64,000 nt of DNA from Mesorhizobium sophorae (GCF_002270415.1 NZ_NNRI01000013.1:496001-560000); one strand, 5' to 3'; shown: positions 8,601 through 17,175, counted from the stretch's first letter. Notes: a model not told the origin generated them from the sequence alone. Translations and numbers: made by a program.

Positions 8601-9443
8601 GTGGCGGAAACATTGGAAAGCAAGGCCGCGAAGGCCGCACCGATGGACCGTCTGTGGGCCGAGAACGACGATTCCCGCGTCACCGGCGATCCGTCGCTGG
8701 TCGTCGACGTGGCCGGCTTCGAAGGTCCTCTCGATCTGCTGCTGCATCTTGCCCGCACCCAGAAGGTCGATCTGGCGCGGATCTCGATCCTGGCGCTGGT
8801 CGAGCAATATCTGACCTTTGTCGAGACGGCGAGGGCGCTCAGGCTCGAGCTTGCCGCCGACTATCTGGTGATGGCCGCGTGGCTGGCCTTCCTCAAGTCG
8901 AAGCTGCTCATTCCCAAGCAGCCGGGCGACGAGGGCGAAAGCGGCGAGGAGCTGGCGGCGGTGCTGCAGTTCCGGCTGAAGCGGCTGGAGGCGATGCGCG
9001 ACGCCTCGGCGCGCCTGGTCAACCGCAACCGGCTCGGCCGCGACGTGTTTGCGCGCGGCATGCCGGAAATGGTCATCGTCGAAAAGCGCAACGCCTATTC
9101 GGCCTCGCTCTACGATCTCCTGACCGCCTACGCCCAGCAGCGGCAGAAGCAGGCGATCAACAATGTGACGATCGCCAGGCGCGGTGTCTGGTCGCTCAAG
9201 GACGCCCGCGACATCCTGACCCGGCTGGTCGGTGCGGTGCGCGACTGGACGGCGCTGGAGAGTTTTCTGATCGAATACATGACCAGCCCCGAGGAGCGGC
9301 GCACGGCGATCGCCAGCTCGTTCGCGGCCACGCTGGAACTGGTGCGCGAAGGCAAGATGGACATGCGGCAGGACGACGTGTTCGCACCGATCTACCTGCG
9401 CGGCCGCGCACAGGCAATCAAGGCAGTCGAGGTGGCATCATGA
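8601..9443 (+). CDS. scpA: Segregation and condensation protein A (kleisin)
   Basis: A 280-residue ScpA kleisin starting at a GTG. The N-terminal part contains FEGPLDLLLHLARTQKVDLARISI, here broken by the family consensus FEGPLDLLL and the Q-K-V-D-L segment. It then has ADYLVMAAWLAFLKSKLLIP and a C-terminal winged-helix part. With ScpB it bridges Smc heads to form the chromosome-condensing complex. The stop overlaps the scpB start (ATGA), indicating translational coupling. Compared with Bacillus ScpA it is slightly longer, which is normal in Rhizobiales. Confidence 0.94.
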   Translation: MAETLESKAAKAAPMDRLWAENDDSRVTGDPSLVVDVAGFEGPLDLLLHLARTQKVDLARISILALVEQYLTFVETARALRLELAADYLVMAAWLAFLKSKLLIPKQPGDEGESGEELAAVLQFRLKRLEAMRDASARLVNRNRLGRDVFARGMPEMVIVEKRNAYSASLYDLLTAYAQQRQKQAINNVTIARRGVWSLKDARDILTRLVGAVRDWTALESFLIEYMTSPEERRTAIASSFAATLELVREGKMDMRQDDVFAPIYLRGRAQAIKAVEVAS

Positions 9444-10204
9444 GCGAGCGCGCCAACGCTTCGGTTATCCCGTTCAAGGTCGATGACGAAACGGAAGGGG
9501 AGTTGTTTCCCCAGGAACCAGCCGAGCAGGTCCAGAACCCGGCCGAGCGCCTCTATATGGCGGAAGCCGTGCGCATGGCCGAGGCGATCGTGTTCGCCAG
9601 CGCTGAGCCGGTCAGCGAAAAGCAGCTTGCGGCGCGTCTTCCAGATGGCATCAACATCGCTATGGCCATGGCCGACCTGCAGCAGATCTATGCGCGGCGC
9701 GGTGTCAATCTGGTGCGCGTCGGCGACGCCTGGGCGTTCCGCACCGCCGGTGACCTGGCCTTCCTGATGAGCCGCGACACGGTGCAGCAGCGCAAGCTGT
9801 CGCGCGCGGCGCTCGAAGTGCTGGCGATCATCGCCTACCACCAGCCGGTGACGCGTGCCGAGATCGAGGACATCAGGGGCGTCGAAACCTCGAAAGGCAC
9901 GCTCGACACCTTGCTGGAAACTGAATGGGTGCGCATGCGCGGCCGGCGCAAAACACCGGGACGCCCTGTCACCTATGGCACGACCGAGACCTTCCTCGAC
10001 CATTTCGCGCTGGAGGAAATCCGCGATCTTCCCGGCATGGAGGAACTGAAAGGGGCAGGGCTGCTTTCGGGCCGCATGCCGTCGAATTTCTCCATTCCAC
10101 AGCCGCCGGCCGATCCCGATGCGCTGGCCGACGACGAGGATGCGCTGACCGACATCGACCTCGAGGAACTCGGCCTGCTGACGCCGCGCGTCACGGAAGA
10201 TTGA
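9440..10204 (+). CDS. scpB: Segregation and condensation protein B
   Basis: 254 residues. It contains the ScpB winged-helix signatures AEAIVFASAEPVSEKQLA, LSRAALEVLAIIAYHQPVTRAE (shown here split across helix and turn) and IEDIRGVETSKGTLDTLLE, then GRPVTYGTTETFLDHF. ScpB dimers bind ScpA within the Smc complex. An acidic C-terminal tail (DADALADDEDALTDIDLEEL region) extends beyond the folded core, as in other rhizobia. The start ATG overlaps the scpA stop by 4 bases; the long open frame continuing upstream of it is not coding. Confidence 0.94.
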   Translation: MSERANASVIPFKVDDETEGELFPQEPAEQVQNPAERLYMAEAVRMAEAIVFASAEPVSEKQLAARLPDGINIAMAMADLQQIYARRGVNLVRVGDAWAFRTAGDLAFLMSRDTVQQRKLSRAALEVLAIIAYHQPVTRAEIEDIRGVETSKGTLDTLLETEWVRMRGRRKTPGRPVTYGTTETFLDHFALEEIRDLPGMEELKGAGLLSGRMPSNFSIPQPPADPDALADDEDALTDIDLEELGLLTPRVTED

Positions 10205-10373
10205 CTGGCAATCGCGGCCAATCTGTCGAGGATGCGCGGATTCGTAGCGGGGCATCACGCCGAAAATGCGTGACATCCGCCACCCTTTCATAAACTCTGT
10301 CGCAGTTGTGTTTGAATCCCAACGCGAAAACGCATAGATCATCGCCAGGGAAAACATTCGAGAGAGATTTGCT

Positions 10374-10595
10374 ATGGGTTCATTTTCGATTTGGCACTGG
10401 ATGATCGTGCTCGTGATCGTGCTGCTGGTGTTCGGCCGCGGCAAGATTCCTGAGCTGATGGGTGACATGGCCAAGGGCATCAAGAGCTTCAAGAAGGGCA
10501 TGGCGGACGACGACGTTGCCGAAGACAAGCGCACCGTCGAACACCGCGCCGACGAGACCGTTTCGGCCGCGAAGGAAAAAGCCAGCAAGAGCTGA
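10374..10595 (+). CDS. tatA: Sec-independent translocase protein TatA
   Basis: 73 residues. A short N-terminal membrane helix (SIWHWMIVLVIVLLVFGRG) is followed by the FGRGKIPELMGDMAKGIKSF amphipathic helix with the Phe-Gly hinge, then a charged tail. TatA oligomers form the protein-conducting assembly for folded twin-arginine substrates. A GAGAGAG ribosome-binding site precedes the ATG. It is the first gene of tatABC; the 169 bases separating it from scpB may hold its promoter, but I see no convincing -35/-10 pair. Confidence 0.96.
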   Translation: MGSFSIWHWMIVLVIVLLVFGRGKIPELMGDMAKGIKSFKKGMADDDVAEDKRTVEHRADETVSAAKEKASKS

Positions 10596-10624
10596 GCCAA
10601 AGGTTCTAGTCGGAACAGAGTGCC

Positions 10625-11443
10625 ATGTTTGAAGTCGGCTGGACCGAAATGCTGGTCATCGCGATCGTCATGATCGTGGTCGTCGGGCCCAAGGATTTGC
10701 CCAATATGCTGCGCACCTTCGGCCGCACGACGGCCAAGCTGCGTGCCATGGCGGCCGACTTCCAGAAGCAGTTCAACGAGGCGCTGAAGGAAGCCGAGCT
10801 CGACGACGTCAAGAAGTCGGTCGACGAGCTCAGGGGCCTCAGCCCGATGTCCGAGATCAGGAAGCAGCTCAATCCGTTCGAGCAGGCGGCGGCCGATGTG
10901 CGCTCAGGCGTCGACGCGGTGATGAAACCGAAGCCGGCAGACGATCCGACAGCGCCAGCCGCTTCGACGCCGCAGGCGGCCGAGCCGTTGAAGAACGGCG
11001 CGACAACCATGCCTGGCGTCAGCGGGCCGGAAGCCGCACCAGCAGCGCCGATTTTCCCGGCAATGACCGATGAATCGGTGGTGACCGCGTCAGTGCCGGC
11101 CGAACCGGTTGTCGCGGCGAAGGCCTCGGCGGTGAAGAAAGTGGCCAAGGCTGCGCCGGCAAAAGCGGCTGCGAAAGCGCCTGCCAAGGCGTCGGCAAAT
11201 GGCACGATGGCTTCCGCGCCGGCAAAGGCGGCGACCGCCAAGGCCGCACCTGCGTCCAAGGCGGCGGTAAAGCTTGAAAAGGCTGCGAAGCCCGCTGCGG
11301 CCAAGACGGTCGCGACTAAGCCGATCGTTACCAAGCCAATCTCTACCAAGACAATCGTTACCAAGACTGGGACGAAACCTGAACCGAAGCCTGCCGCGGC
11401 AAAGAAGCCGGCGGCCAAGAAGACGGCTGGAGCCGCCAAGTGA
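10625..11443 (+). CDS. tatB: Sec-independent translocase protein TatB
   Basis: 272 residues. The N-terminal helix (MFEVGWTEMLVIAIVMIVVV region) and GPKDLPNMLRTFGRTTAKLR, with the conserved Gly-Pro-x-x-Leu-Pro, identify TatB. TatB and TatC form the receptor for twin-arginine signal peptides. The last 150 residues are a low-complexity Ala/Lys/Pro tail that makes this protein much longer than E. coli TatB (171 residues); such tails are common in rhizobial TatB. The stop overlaps the GTG start of tatC. Confidence 0.94.
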   Translation: MFEVGWTEMLVIAIVMIVVVGPKDLPNMLRTFGRTTAKLRAMAADFQKQFNEALKEAELDDVKKSVDELRGLSPMSEIRKQLNPFEQAAADVRSGVDAVMKPKPADDPTAPAASTPQAAEPLKNGATTMPGVSGPEAAPAAPIFPAMTDESVVTASVPAEPVVAAKASAVKKVAKAAPAKAAAKAPAKASANGTMASAPAKAATAKAAPASKAAVKLEKAAKPAAAKTVATKPIVTKPISTKTIVTKTGTKPEPKPAAAKKPAAKKTAGAAK

Positions 11444-12303
11444 GCGTTTCGGACAAGGAAAGAGACGAGATCGAGAAATCGTCGGCGCCGCTGATGGAGC
11501 ATCTGATCGAGCTGCGCCGGCGGCTGATCTGGTCGCTCGGCGGCTTCTTCGTCGCCTTCCTGGTCTGCTTCTTCTTCGCCAAGAGGCTTTTCAACCTTCT
11601 GGTCGTCCCGTTCAAATGGGCGACGAAGTGGGCCGGGCTCGATCCGCACAAGGTCGAGCTGATCTACACCGCGCCGCAGGAATTCTTCTTCACCCAGGTC
11701 AAGCTCGCCATGTTCGGCGGCATGGTCATCGCCTTTCCGCTGATCGCCACGCAGATCTACAAGTTCATCGCGCCCGGCCTCTACAAGAACGAACGCAACG
11801 CCTTCCTGCCGTTCCTGATCGCATCGCCGGTCCTGTTCCTGATGGGCGCATCGCTGGTTTATTTCTTCTTCACGCCGATGGTGATGTGGTTCTTCCTCGC
11901 CATGCAGCAGGCCGGCACCGACGATCAGGTGCAGATCTCGCTGCTGCCGAAAGTGTCGGAATATCTCAGCCTGATCATGACGTTGATCTTCTCCTTCGGC
12001 CTGGTGTTCCAGCTGCCGGTGGTGACCAGCCTGATGACGCGCGTCGGCATGCTGTCGTCGAAGGCGCTGGCCGAAAAGCGCAAATGGGCGATCGTCATTG
12101 CCTTCGTCGTCGCGGCGGTGCTGACGCCGCCCGACCCGATGAGCCAGATCGGCTTGGCCATTCCGACGATCCTGCTCTACGAGGTCTCCATCTGGGCCGC
12201 GCGGCTGATCGAACGCGATCAGGAAAAGCAGCGTGTGGCCCGCGAGAAGCAGGACGCGGCCGAAGAGGTGGCCGAAAAGCCGGCGGACGCGTCTTCCACA
12301 TAG
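11440..12303 (+). CDS. tatC: Sec-independent translocase protein TatC
   Basis: 287 residues with six predicted membrane helices. Family signatures are PLMEHLIELRRRLIWS at the cytoplasmic N-terminus and YTAPQEFFFTQVKLA in the first periplasmic loop. The GTG start overlaps the tatB stop (GTGA), so translation is coupled. A charged C-terminal tail (ERDQEKQRVAREKQDAAEE) follows the last helix. TatC recognises the RR motif of Tat signals. One gene in this window (44936) carries an RR-type leader and could have been a client. Confidence 0.96.
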   Translation: MSVSDKERDEIEKSSAPLMEHLIELRRRLIWSLGGFFVAFLVCFFFAKRLFNLLVVPFKWATKWAGLDPHKVELIYTAPQEFFFTQVKLAMFGGMVIAFPLIATQIYKFIAPGLYKNERNAFLPFLIASPVLFLMGASLVYFFFTPMVMWFFLAMQQAGTDDQVQISLLPKVSEYLSLIMTLIFSFGLVFQLPVVTSLMTRVGMLSSKALAEKRKWAIVIAFVVAAVLTPPDPMSQIGLAIPTILLYEVSIWAARLIERDQEKQRVAREKQDAAEEVAEKPADASST

Positions 12304-12347
12304 GCCATGGGGCTGCCCCCGCCGGGGGGCGGCGGGCTTGGCATCGG

Positions 12348-12376
12348 TTGCCTTGTGACGGCAATTATGCTATAGA
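12348..12376 (+). promoter_or_regulatory. Sigma70-like promoter in the tatC-serS intergenic region
   Basis: TTGCCT (12348-12353) and TATAGA (12371-12376) are separated by 17 bases. Transcription would start near 12382-12384, at or next to an ATG. An inverted repeat TTGCC/GGCAA (12348-12352 with 12360-12364) overlaps the -35 element and could be an operator. Prediction from consensus only. Confidence 0.5.
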
Positions 12377-12383
12377 TTTGGGC

Positions 12384-12467
12384 ATGGTGCTGATTTGCGC
12401 CAACGACCCGCCGCAAGGCGGGTTTTTTATTTCCGGCTCTCGCGCCATCCCCGGTAAAGCGCGCTAA
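12384..12467 (+). CDS. Candidate 27-residue leaderless ORF
   Basis: The ATG at 12384 lies about 8 bases after the predicted -10 box, so the mRNA would have almost no leader. The peptide begins MVLICANDPPQGGFFIS and ends IPGKAR. A terminator-like hairpin with six Ts is embedded in codons 8-15, so translation and transcription termination would compete. No ribosome-binding site is visible. It may be a real leader peptide or a chance reading across the terminator of a very short RNA. I do not recognise the peptide. Confidence 0.3.
   Translation: MVLICANDPPQGGFFISGSRAIPGKAR
12407..12428 (+). terminator. Compact intrinsic terminator
   Basis: CCCGCC (12407-12412), tetraloop GCAA, GGCGGG (12417-12422) and six Ts (12423-12428). 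It may end the tatABC transcript, the short RNA from the promoter at 12348, or both. Confidence 0.85.
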
Positions 12468-12505
12468 AGCGAGCTCGAAGCCCTGGCTTGATCGCGCCTG
12501 ATCTT

Positions 12506-12580
12506 GCATCGATCAACGATGCGGTTTACGCCCTCTGACTGAAACGCATCGCCATCGTGGCGATGCGTTTCAGTTTTGTT
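12506..12580 (+). promoter_or_regulatory. Possible serS leader attenuator: two hairpins with interchangeable arms
   Basis: The first hairpin is GCATCG (12506-12511)/CGATGC (12517-12522). The second is a perfect 16-bp stem (12538-12553 with 12559-12574) with a 5-base loop, followed by TTTGTTT. The second stem contains the same words, GCATCG at 12546-12551 and CGATGC at 12561-12566. The arms can therefore re-pair: 12517-12522 with 12546-12551 would break the terminator. The Shine-Dalgarno and start of serS lie about 45 bases downstream. Structure is seen directly; a regulatory role is inferred. Confidence 0.5.
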
Positions 12581-12639
12581 TGAAGCATGTCAACCGCTGC
12601 GCACTTTTGGGCGACATGCTACCCAGGAGCGTTCAAACC

Positions 12640-13944
12640 ATGCTTGACATCAAATGGATTCGCGACAACCCGAAGGCCCTTGTCGAGGCGCTGGTGAAGC
12701 GCTCGTGGTCGGCCGGCGAGGCGCAGTCCACAGTCGACGGGCTGATCGCCTCGGACGAGGCGCGGCGGGAACACGTCACCGAGTTGCAGACCAAGCAGGA
12801 GCGCCGCAACGCCGCCTCGAAGGAGATCGGCAACGCCATGCGTTCGGGCGACGCGGCGCTTGCCGAAAGGCTGAAAGCCGAAGTCGGCGAGATCAAGACC
12901 TTCATCCAGAATGGCGAGGCGCGAGAGCGCGAGCTCGACAAGACGCTGAACGATGCGCTGGCGGTGCTGCCCAACGTGCCGTTCGACGATGTGCCGGTCG
13001 GCAAGGACGAGCACGACAATGTCGTCAAGCATATCGTCGGCAAGCTGCCGACGCGTCCGAATTGGGTGAAGGAGCATTTCGAAATCGGCGAAGCGCTCGG
13101 CATGATGGATTTCGAGCGCGCGGCGAAGCTTTCAGGTTCGCGCTTCACAGTGCTGAAGAGCGGACTGGCGCGGATGGAACGGGCCCTCGGCCAGTTCATG
13201 CTCGACCTGCACACCAACGAACATGGCTATGAGGAAGTCATCCCGCCATTGATGGTCAAGGACGACGTTCTTTTCGGCACCAACCAGTTGCCGAAATTCG
13301 AGGAGGATCTGTTCTTCACGGCGCACGGTGAGGGCAGGCTTGGCCTGATCCCCACAGCCGAAGTGCCTCTCACCAATCTCGTGCGCGAAGAAATCACCGC
13401 GCATGAAAAACTGCCGCTGCGCTATACCGCACTGACGCCGTGCTTCCGATCGGAAGCAGGTTCGGCCGGGCGCGACACGCGCGGCATGCTGCGCCAGCAC
13501 CAGTTCTACAAGGTCGAGCTGGTGTCGATCACCGACCAGGAATCGTCGCTCGCCGAGCACGAGCGGATGACGCAATGTGCCGAGGAAGTGCTGAAGCGGC
13601 TTGATCTGCCGTTCCGCACCATTACGCTGTGCACCGGCGACATGGGCTTTGGCGCGCGCAAGACCTACGACATCGAAGTCTGGCTGCCCGGCCAGAACGC
13701 CTATCGCGAAATCTCGTCCTGTTCGGTGTGCGGCGATTTCCAGGCGCGCCGCATGGACGCCCGCTACAAGGACAAGGACGGCAAGGGCAACCGCTTCGTC
13801 CATACGCTCAACGGTTCGGGCACCGCGGTCGGCCGCGCGCTCATAGCCGTCATCGAAAACTACCAGAATGAGGATGGCAGCGTAACCATTCCTGAAGCGC
13901 TGCGGCCTTACATGGGCGGCCGGGAAAAGATCGAATCGAAATAA
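12640..13944 (+). CDS. serS: Seryl-tRNA synthetase
   Basis: 434 residues. An N-terminal coiled-coil arm (residues about 1-110, helical and charged) recognises the long variable arm of tRNA-Ser. The class II catalytic core follows, with motif 2 in TPCFRSEAGSAGRDTRGMLRQHQF (cited here only by its key residues FRSEAG and RGMLRQHQF) and motif 3 in LNGSGTAVGRALIAVIENYQ. The frame is open upstream to 12580, but the ATG at 12640 gives the canonical MLDIKWIRDNP and has an AGGAG 10 bases before it. The stop shares one base with the surE start (TAATG). Its leader contains a possible attenuator. Confidence 0.97.
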   Translation: MLDIKWIRDNPKALVEALVKRSWSAGEAQSTVDGLIASDEARREHVTELQTKQERRNAASKEIGNAMRSGDAALAERLKAEVGEIKTFIQNGEARERELDKTLNDALAVLPNVPFDDVPVGKDEHDNVVKHIVGKLPTRPNWVKEHFEIGEALGMMDFERAAKLSGSRFTVLKSGLARMERALGQFMLDLHTNEHGYEEVIPPLMVKDDVLFGTNQLPKFEEDLFFTAHGEGRLGLIPTAEVPLTNLVREEITAHEKLPLRYTALTPCFRSEAGSAGRDTRGMLRQHQFYKVELVSITDQESSLAEHERMTQCAEEVLKRLDLPFRTITLCTGDMGFGARKTYDIEVWLPGQNAYREISSCSVCGDFQARRMDARYKDKDGKGNRFVHTLNGSGTAVGRALIAVIENYQNEDGSVTIPEALRPYMGGREKIESK

Positions 13945-14702
13945 TGCGCATCCTGCTGACCAATGACGACGGCATTCACGCCGAGGGCCTGGCGTCGCTC
14001 GAACGGGTTGCGCGCACGCTGTCCGACGATGTCTGGGTGGTGGCGCCGGAGCAGGACCAGTCCGGCTATGCGCATTCGCTGTCGATCTCCGAGCCGCTGC
14101 GGTTGCGCAAGATCGGCGAGAAGCATTTTGCCGTGCGCGGCACGCCGACCGATTGCGTCATCATGGGGGTCAAGAAGATCCTGCCCGGCGCCCCCGACCT
14201 GATCCTGTCCGGCATCAATTCCGGCGCCAACATCGCCGACGACGTCACCTATTCGGGAACCGTCGCCGGCGCCATGGAGGGTGCGCTGCTCGGCATCCGC
14301 TCGATCGCGCTCAGCCAGGGCTACAGCTATGTCGGCGAGGATCGGGTCGTTCCCTACGAGACGACCGAAGCGCTGGCGCCGGCATTGCTGCAGAAACTGG
14401 TGGCGACGCCGCTGCCGGACGGCGTGCTGCTCAACGTCAACTTTCCGAACTGCCTCCCCGAAGAAGTTGCCGGTACGGTAGTGACCTCGCAGGGCAAGCT
14501 CGTGCACAGCCTGTGGGTCGACGAGCGCCGCGACGGGCGCGGCCTGCCTTACTACTGGCTGCGTTTCGGCCGCGAGCCGGTCGAAGGCAAGCGAGGCACC
14601 GATCTCCATGCCTTGCGCAACAGGCTGGTGTCGGTGACGCCATTGCAGCTCGACCTCACCGCGCATGAAATCCGAGACCAACTGAGCAAGGCGCTTGCAT
14701 GA
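13944..14702 (+). CDS. surE: 5'/3'-nucleotidase SurE
   Basis: 252 residues. The N-terminal MRILLTNDDGIHAEGL carries the DD metal-binding pair, and later LSGINSGANIADDVTYSGTV (cited as SGINSGAN and YSGTVAGAMEG) carries the Asn/Ser ligands. SurE removes phosphate from nucleoside monophosphates and supports stationary-phase survival. It is translationally linked to serS upstream (1-base overlap) and to pcm downstream (4-base overlap), the classical surE-pcm pairing. Confidence 0.96.
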   Translation: MRILLTNDDGIHAEGLASLERVARTLSDDVWVVAPEQDQSGYAHSLSISEPLRLRKIGEKHFAVRGTPTDCVIMGVKKILPGAPDLILSGINSGANIADDVTYSGTVAGAMEGALLGIRSIALSQGYSYVGEDRVVPYETTEALAPALLQKLVATPLPDGVLLNVNFPNCLPEEVAGTVVTSQGKLVHSLWVDERRDGRGLPYYWLRFGREPVEGKRGTDLHALRNRLVSVTPLQLDLTAHEIRDQLSKALA

Positions 14703-15358
14703 ACCAGGGCCTCCCAACCGACGACCGCGAAGGTTTTGCTGCCTTTCTGCTGCGTTTGCGCGGCAGGGGGACGGTGCCGAAGGCGCTGATCGCGGCCTTC
14801 GAGGCGACGCCGCGGCGCGGTTTCCTTGGCGCCCAGTACCATCCGATCGCCTGGTCGGACCGCATGCTGCCGATCGAATGCGGCGAGGCGATCGAAGGTG
14901 CCGACCTGCAGGCGGCGGTGATCTCAGCCCTCGCCATCGAGCAGGGCAACCGCGTGCTCGAGATCGGCACCGGCTCGGGCTACACGGCGGCGGTGATGTC
15001 GCGGCTGGCGGCGCGGGTCGTCACCACCGACCGCTACAAGACGCTTGTCGAGCAGGCCAAGCAGCGCTTCGAGGCGCTCGGCATCGGCAATGTCATCGTG
15101 CGCCAGGCGGACGGTTCCGGCGGCCTGCCGAACGAAGGGCCGTTCGATCGCATCGTCGCCTGGGCTGCCTTCGACAGCCTGCCGCGCTTCCTGCTCGACC
15201 AATTGTCGAGCGGCGGCATCGTCATCGCCCCGATCGGACCGGAAGAGGGCGAACAGGTGCTGGCCAAGCTGACCAAGGTCGGCAGCCGGTTCGAACGCGA
15301 AGACATCGGCCTCGTGCGCCTGCAGCCGATCCTGCGCAGCGTCGCCGCCGTCATCTAG
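14699..15358 (+). CDS. pcm: Protein-L-isoaspartate O-methyltransferase
   Basis: 219 residues. The SAM-binding Rossmann motif is VLEIGTGSGYTAAVMSRLA, and the FDRIVAWAAFDSLP segment and PIGPEEGEQVL fit the isoaspartate repair methyltransferase family. The enzyme methylates L-isoaspartyl residues in aged proteins so that they can return to normal Asp. The second half of the SAM motif is conserved; the substrate-side PMRFVPR-like segment appears as PRRGFLGAQY. The start overlaps the surE stop by 4 bases. Confidence 0.94.
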   Translation: MNQGLPTDDREGFAAFLLRLRGRGTVPKALIAAFEATPRRGFLGAQYHPIAWSDRMLPIECGEAIEGADLQAAVISALAIEQGNRVLEIGTGSGYTAAVMSRLAARVVTTDRYKTLVEQAKQRFEALGIGNVIVRQADGSGGLPNEGPFDRIVAWAAFDSLPRFLLDQLSSGGIVIAPIGPEEGEQVLAKLTKVGSRFEREDIGLVRLQPILRSVAAVI

Positions 15359-15586
15359 AGTGATATTTCATGCGGCGCCGGCCTGCGAATTGTGAGCCCG
15401 GAAACCGCTGCATCCGGTTCAGCGGGGCGACTTAGCCAGCCCGGCCTGGGCATAGCTTCGGCACTCTGCAAGCGATCTCAAATATTTTAAGAAAATTCGC
15501 ATCGGATTCTATGGGGTTAACCGACGAGTAACATTAACGCGCTTTAATCATGCCTAGTTTGTACCGGGTATGTGCGGGTTAGTGCG

Positions 15587-17104
15587 ATGCAACTCAGTGT
15601 TTTGAAGACAAACGGACGCAACCTGATGCGTGGTTGTGCCGTACTCATGGTCGCAGGCGCTGCTGCAGGGTGCAGTTCCCAGGCCTCGCGCTTCAACAGC
15701 GTCGATGACGTCTTTACCTCGTCGACCAACAATCAGCGCGCCATCATCAACAAGCAGGACGCCGTGCAGGCCTATCCGGGCGATGTCGAGGCCGCTCCGG
15801 TCGACGGCAGCCATACGCAGTCGATCAGCCGCTCCAGTCTCGAACCGGTCTCGACGCGGCCGCTGCCTCCGCCCGTTGCGCAGGCACAGCCGGCTCCGGC
15901 ACTCGCGCCTGCCGCAAAGCCGGTCCGCACCGCATTGGCCCCGGCGCCGCATGTCGACCGGACCACGACCGGCACCGTCGCTCCGGCGGCATCGCCGTTC
16001 AAGGTCGCGCAGCCCGACGCACCGCGCGCCGCCGCGGCCGGCACGCCGCATGCAACCGAGATCGTCGTCAGGGATGGCGAAACGATTTCCGGCCTGGCGC
16101 AGCACTACAAGGTGCCGGCCGACGTGATCATGAAGGTCAACGGGTTGAGCCCGACCAAGGGGCTGAAGACCGGCCAGAAGCTGGTCATCCCGGCCTATGC
16201 CTACTCCAGCAAATCGGAAGCGAAAGTCGCCGACGCCAAGCCGGCGAAAAACGGCAAGCACGACCTGCCGGCCACCGCGCCGGCCAAGGTCGCCGTCCTG
16301 CCGCAGCAGCCCAAGCTTAAGGAGGGCAAGTCCGCCGCTCAGGTCGATACTTCGGCCGCCGCAACCCAGCCCAAGGAGCCCAAGCCGCAGATGGCCGCGG
16401 CCAAAGCGACCGGCGCTGCCGGCACCTACACGGTCCAGTCGGGCGACACGCTTTCTTCGATTGCCAGGAAGACCGGTGTCGGCACCGTTGCGCTGAAGCA
16501 GGCCAACGGCATGAAGGACGGCTTGCTCAAGATCGGCCAGACCTTGAAGGTGCCGGCCGGCGGAACCGCGACCGTCGCCAGCGCCAAGCCGGCCAAGATC
16601 GATCCGGTGACAACGGCGACCACGCAGCCCGCGGCAAAGACGACGCCATCGGAAACGCTGGCGTCCTACACGCCGCCGAAGAAAGATTCCAGGGTCATCC
16701 AGCAGGCCGAGGACGACGACGCGGTTGCACCGGATGCAACCGGCATCGGCAAGATGCGCTGGCCGGTGCGCGGCCGTGTGATCTCCGGTTTCGGCTCCGG
16801 AAAGGACGGTGTCGACATCGCCGTGCCGACGGGAACGCCGGTCAAGGCGGCCGAGAACGGCGTCGTCATCTATGCCGGCGATGGCCTCAAGGAATTCGGC
16901 AACACGGTGCTGGTGCGCCACGAGAACGGTCTGGTCACCGTCTACGGCCATGCCAGTTCGATCGAGGTGCAGCGCGGCCAGAAGGTCAAGCGCGGCCAGG
17001 AAATCGCGCTGTCGGGCATGAGCGGCACGACGGACTCGCCGAAGCTGCACTTCGAAGTGCGCAAGAACTCTGCCCCGGTCGACCCCTCTGGCTATCTCGA
17101 ATAG
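15587..17104 (+). CDS. NlpD/DipM-like lipoprotein: two LysM domains and a degenerate LytM (M23) domain
   Basis: About 505 residues. The N-terminus has a lipoprotein signal ending VAGAAAGCSS (lipobox Cys). Two LysM repeats follow, one around HATEIVVRDGETISGLAQHY and one around YTVQSGDTLSSIARKTG. The C-terminal LytM fold spans GVDIAVPTGTPVKAAENG to KLHFEVRKN. Two zinc ligands of active M23 enzymes are missing: the first His (GSGKDGVDIA has Lys) and the first His of HxH (PKLHFEVR has Lys). E. coli NlpD shows the same type of substitution and works by activating amidases. Position directly after surE-pcm matches nlpD/dipM neighbourhoods. GTG at 15572 is an alternative start. Confidence 0.92.
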   Translation: MQLSVLKTNGRNLMRGCAVLMVAGAAAGCSSQASRFNSVDDVFTSSTNNQRAIINKQDAVQAYPGDVEAAPVDGSHTQSISRSSLEPVSTRPLPPPVAQAQPAPALAPAAKPVRTALAPAPHVDRTTTGTVAPAASPFKVAQPDAPRAAAAGTPHATEIVVRDGETISGLAQHYKVPADVIMKVNGLSPTKGLKTGQKLVIPAYAYSSKSEAKVADAKPAKNGKHDLPATAPAKVAVLPQQPKLKEGKSAAQVDTSAAATQPKEPKPQMAAAKATGAAGTYTVQSGDTLSSIARKTGVGTVALKQANGMKDGLLKIGQTLKVPAGGTATVASAKPAKIDPVTTATTQPAAKTTPSETLASYTPPKKDSRVIQQAEDDDAVAPDATGIGKMRWPVRGRVISGFGSGKDGVDIAVPTGTPVKAAENGVVIYAGDGLKEFGNTVLVRHENGLVTVYGHASSIEVQRGQKVKRGQEIALSGMSGTTDSPKLHFEVRKNSAPVDPSGYLE

Positions 17105-17175
17105 TCGGGCTGTCTCGAATAGAACAAGAAAGCGATTTTGCGGGCCGTCTGACCTCCAGTCCGGCCCGCCGGCTC

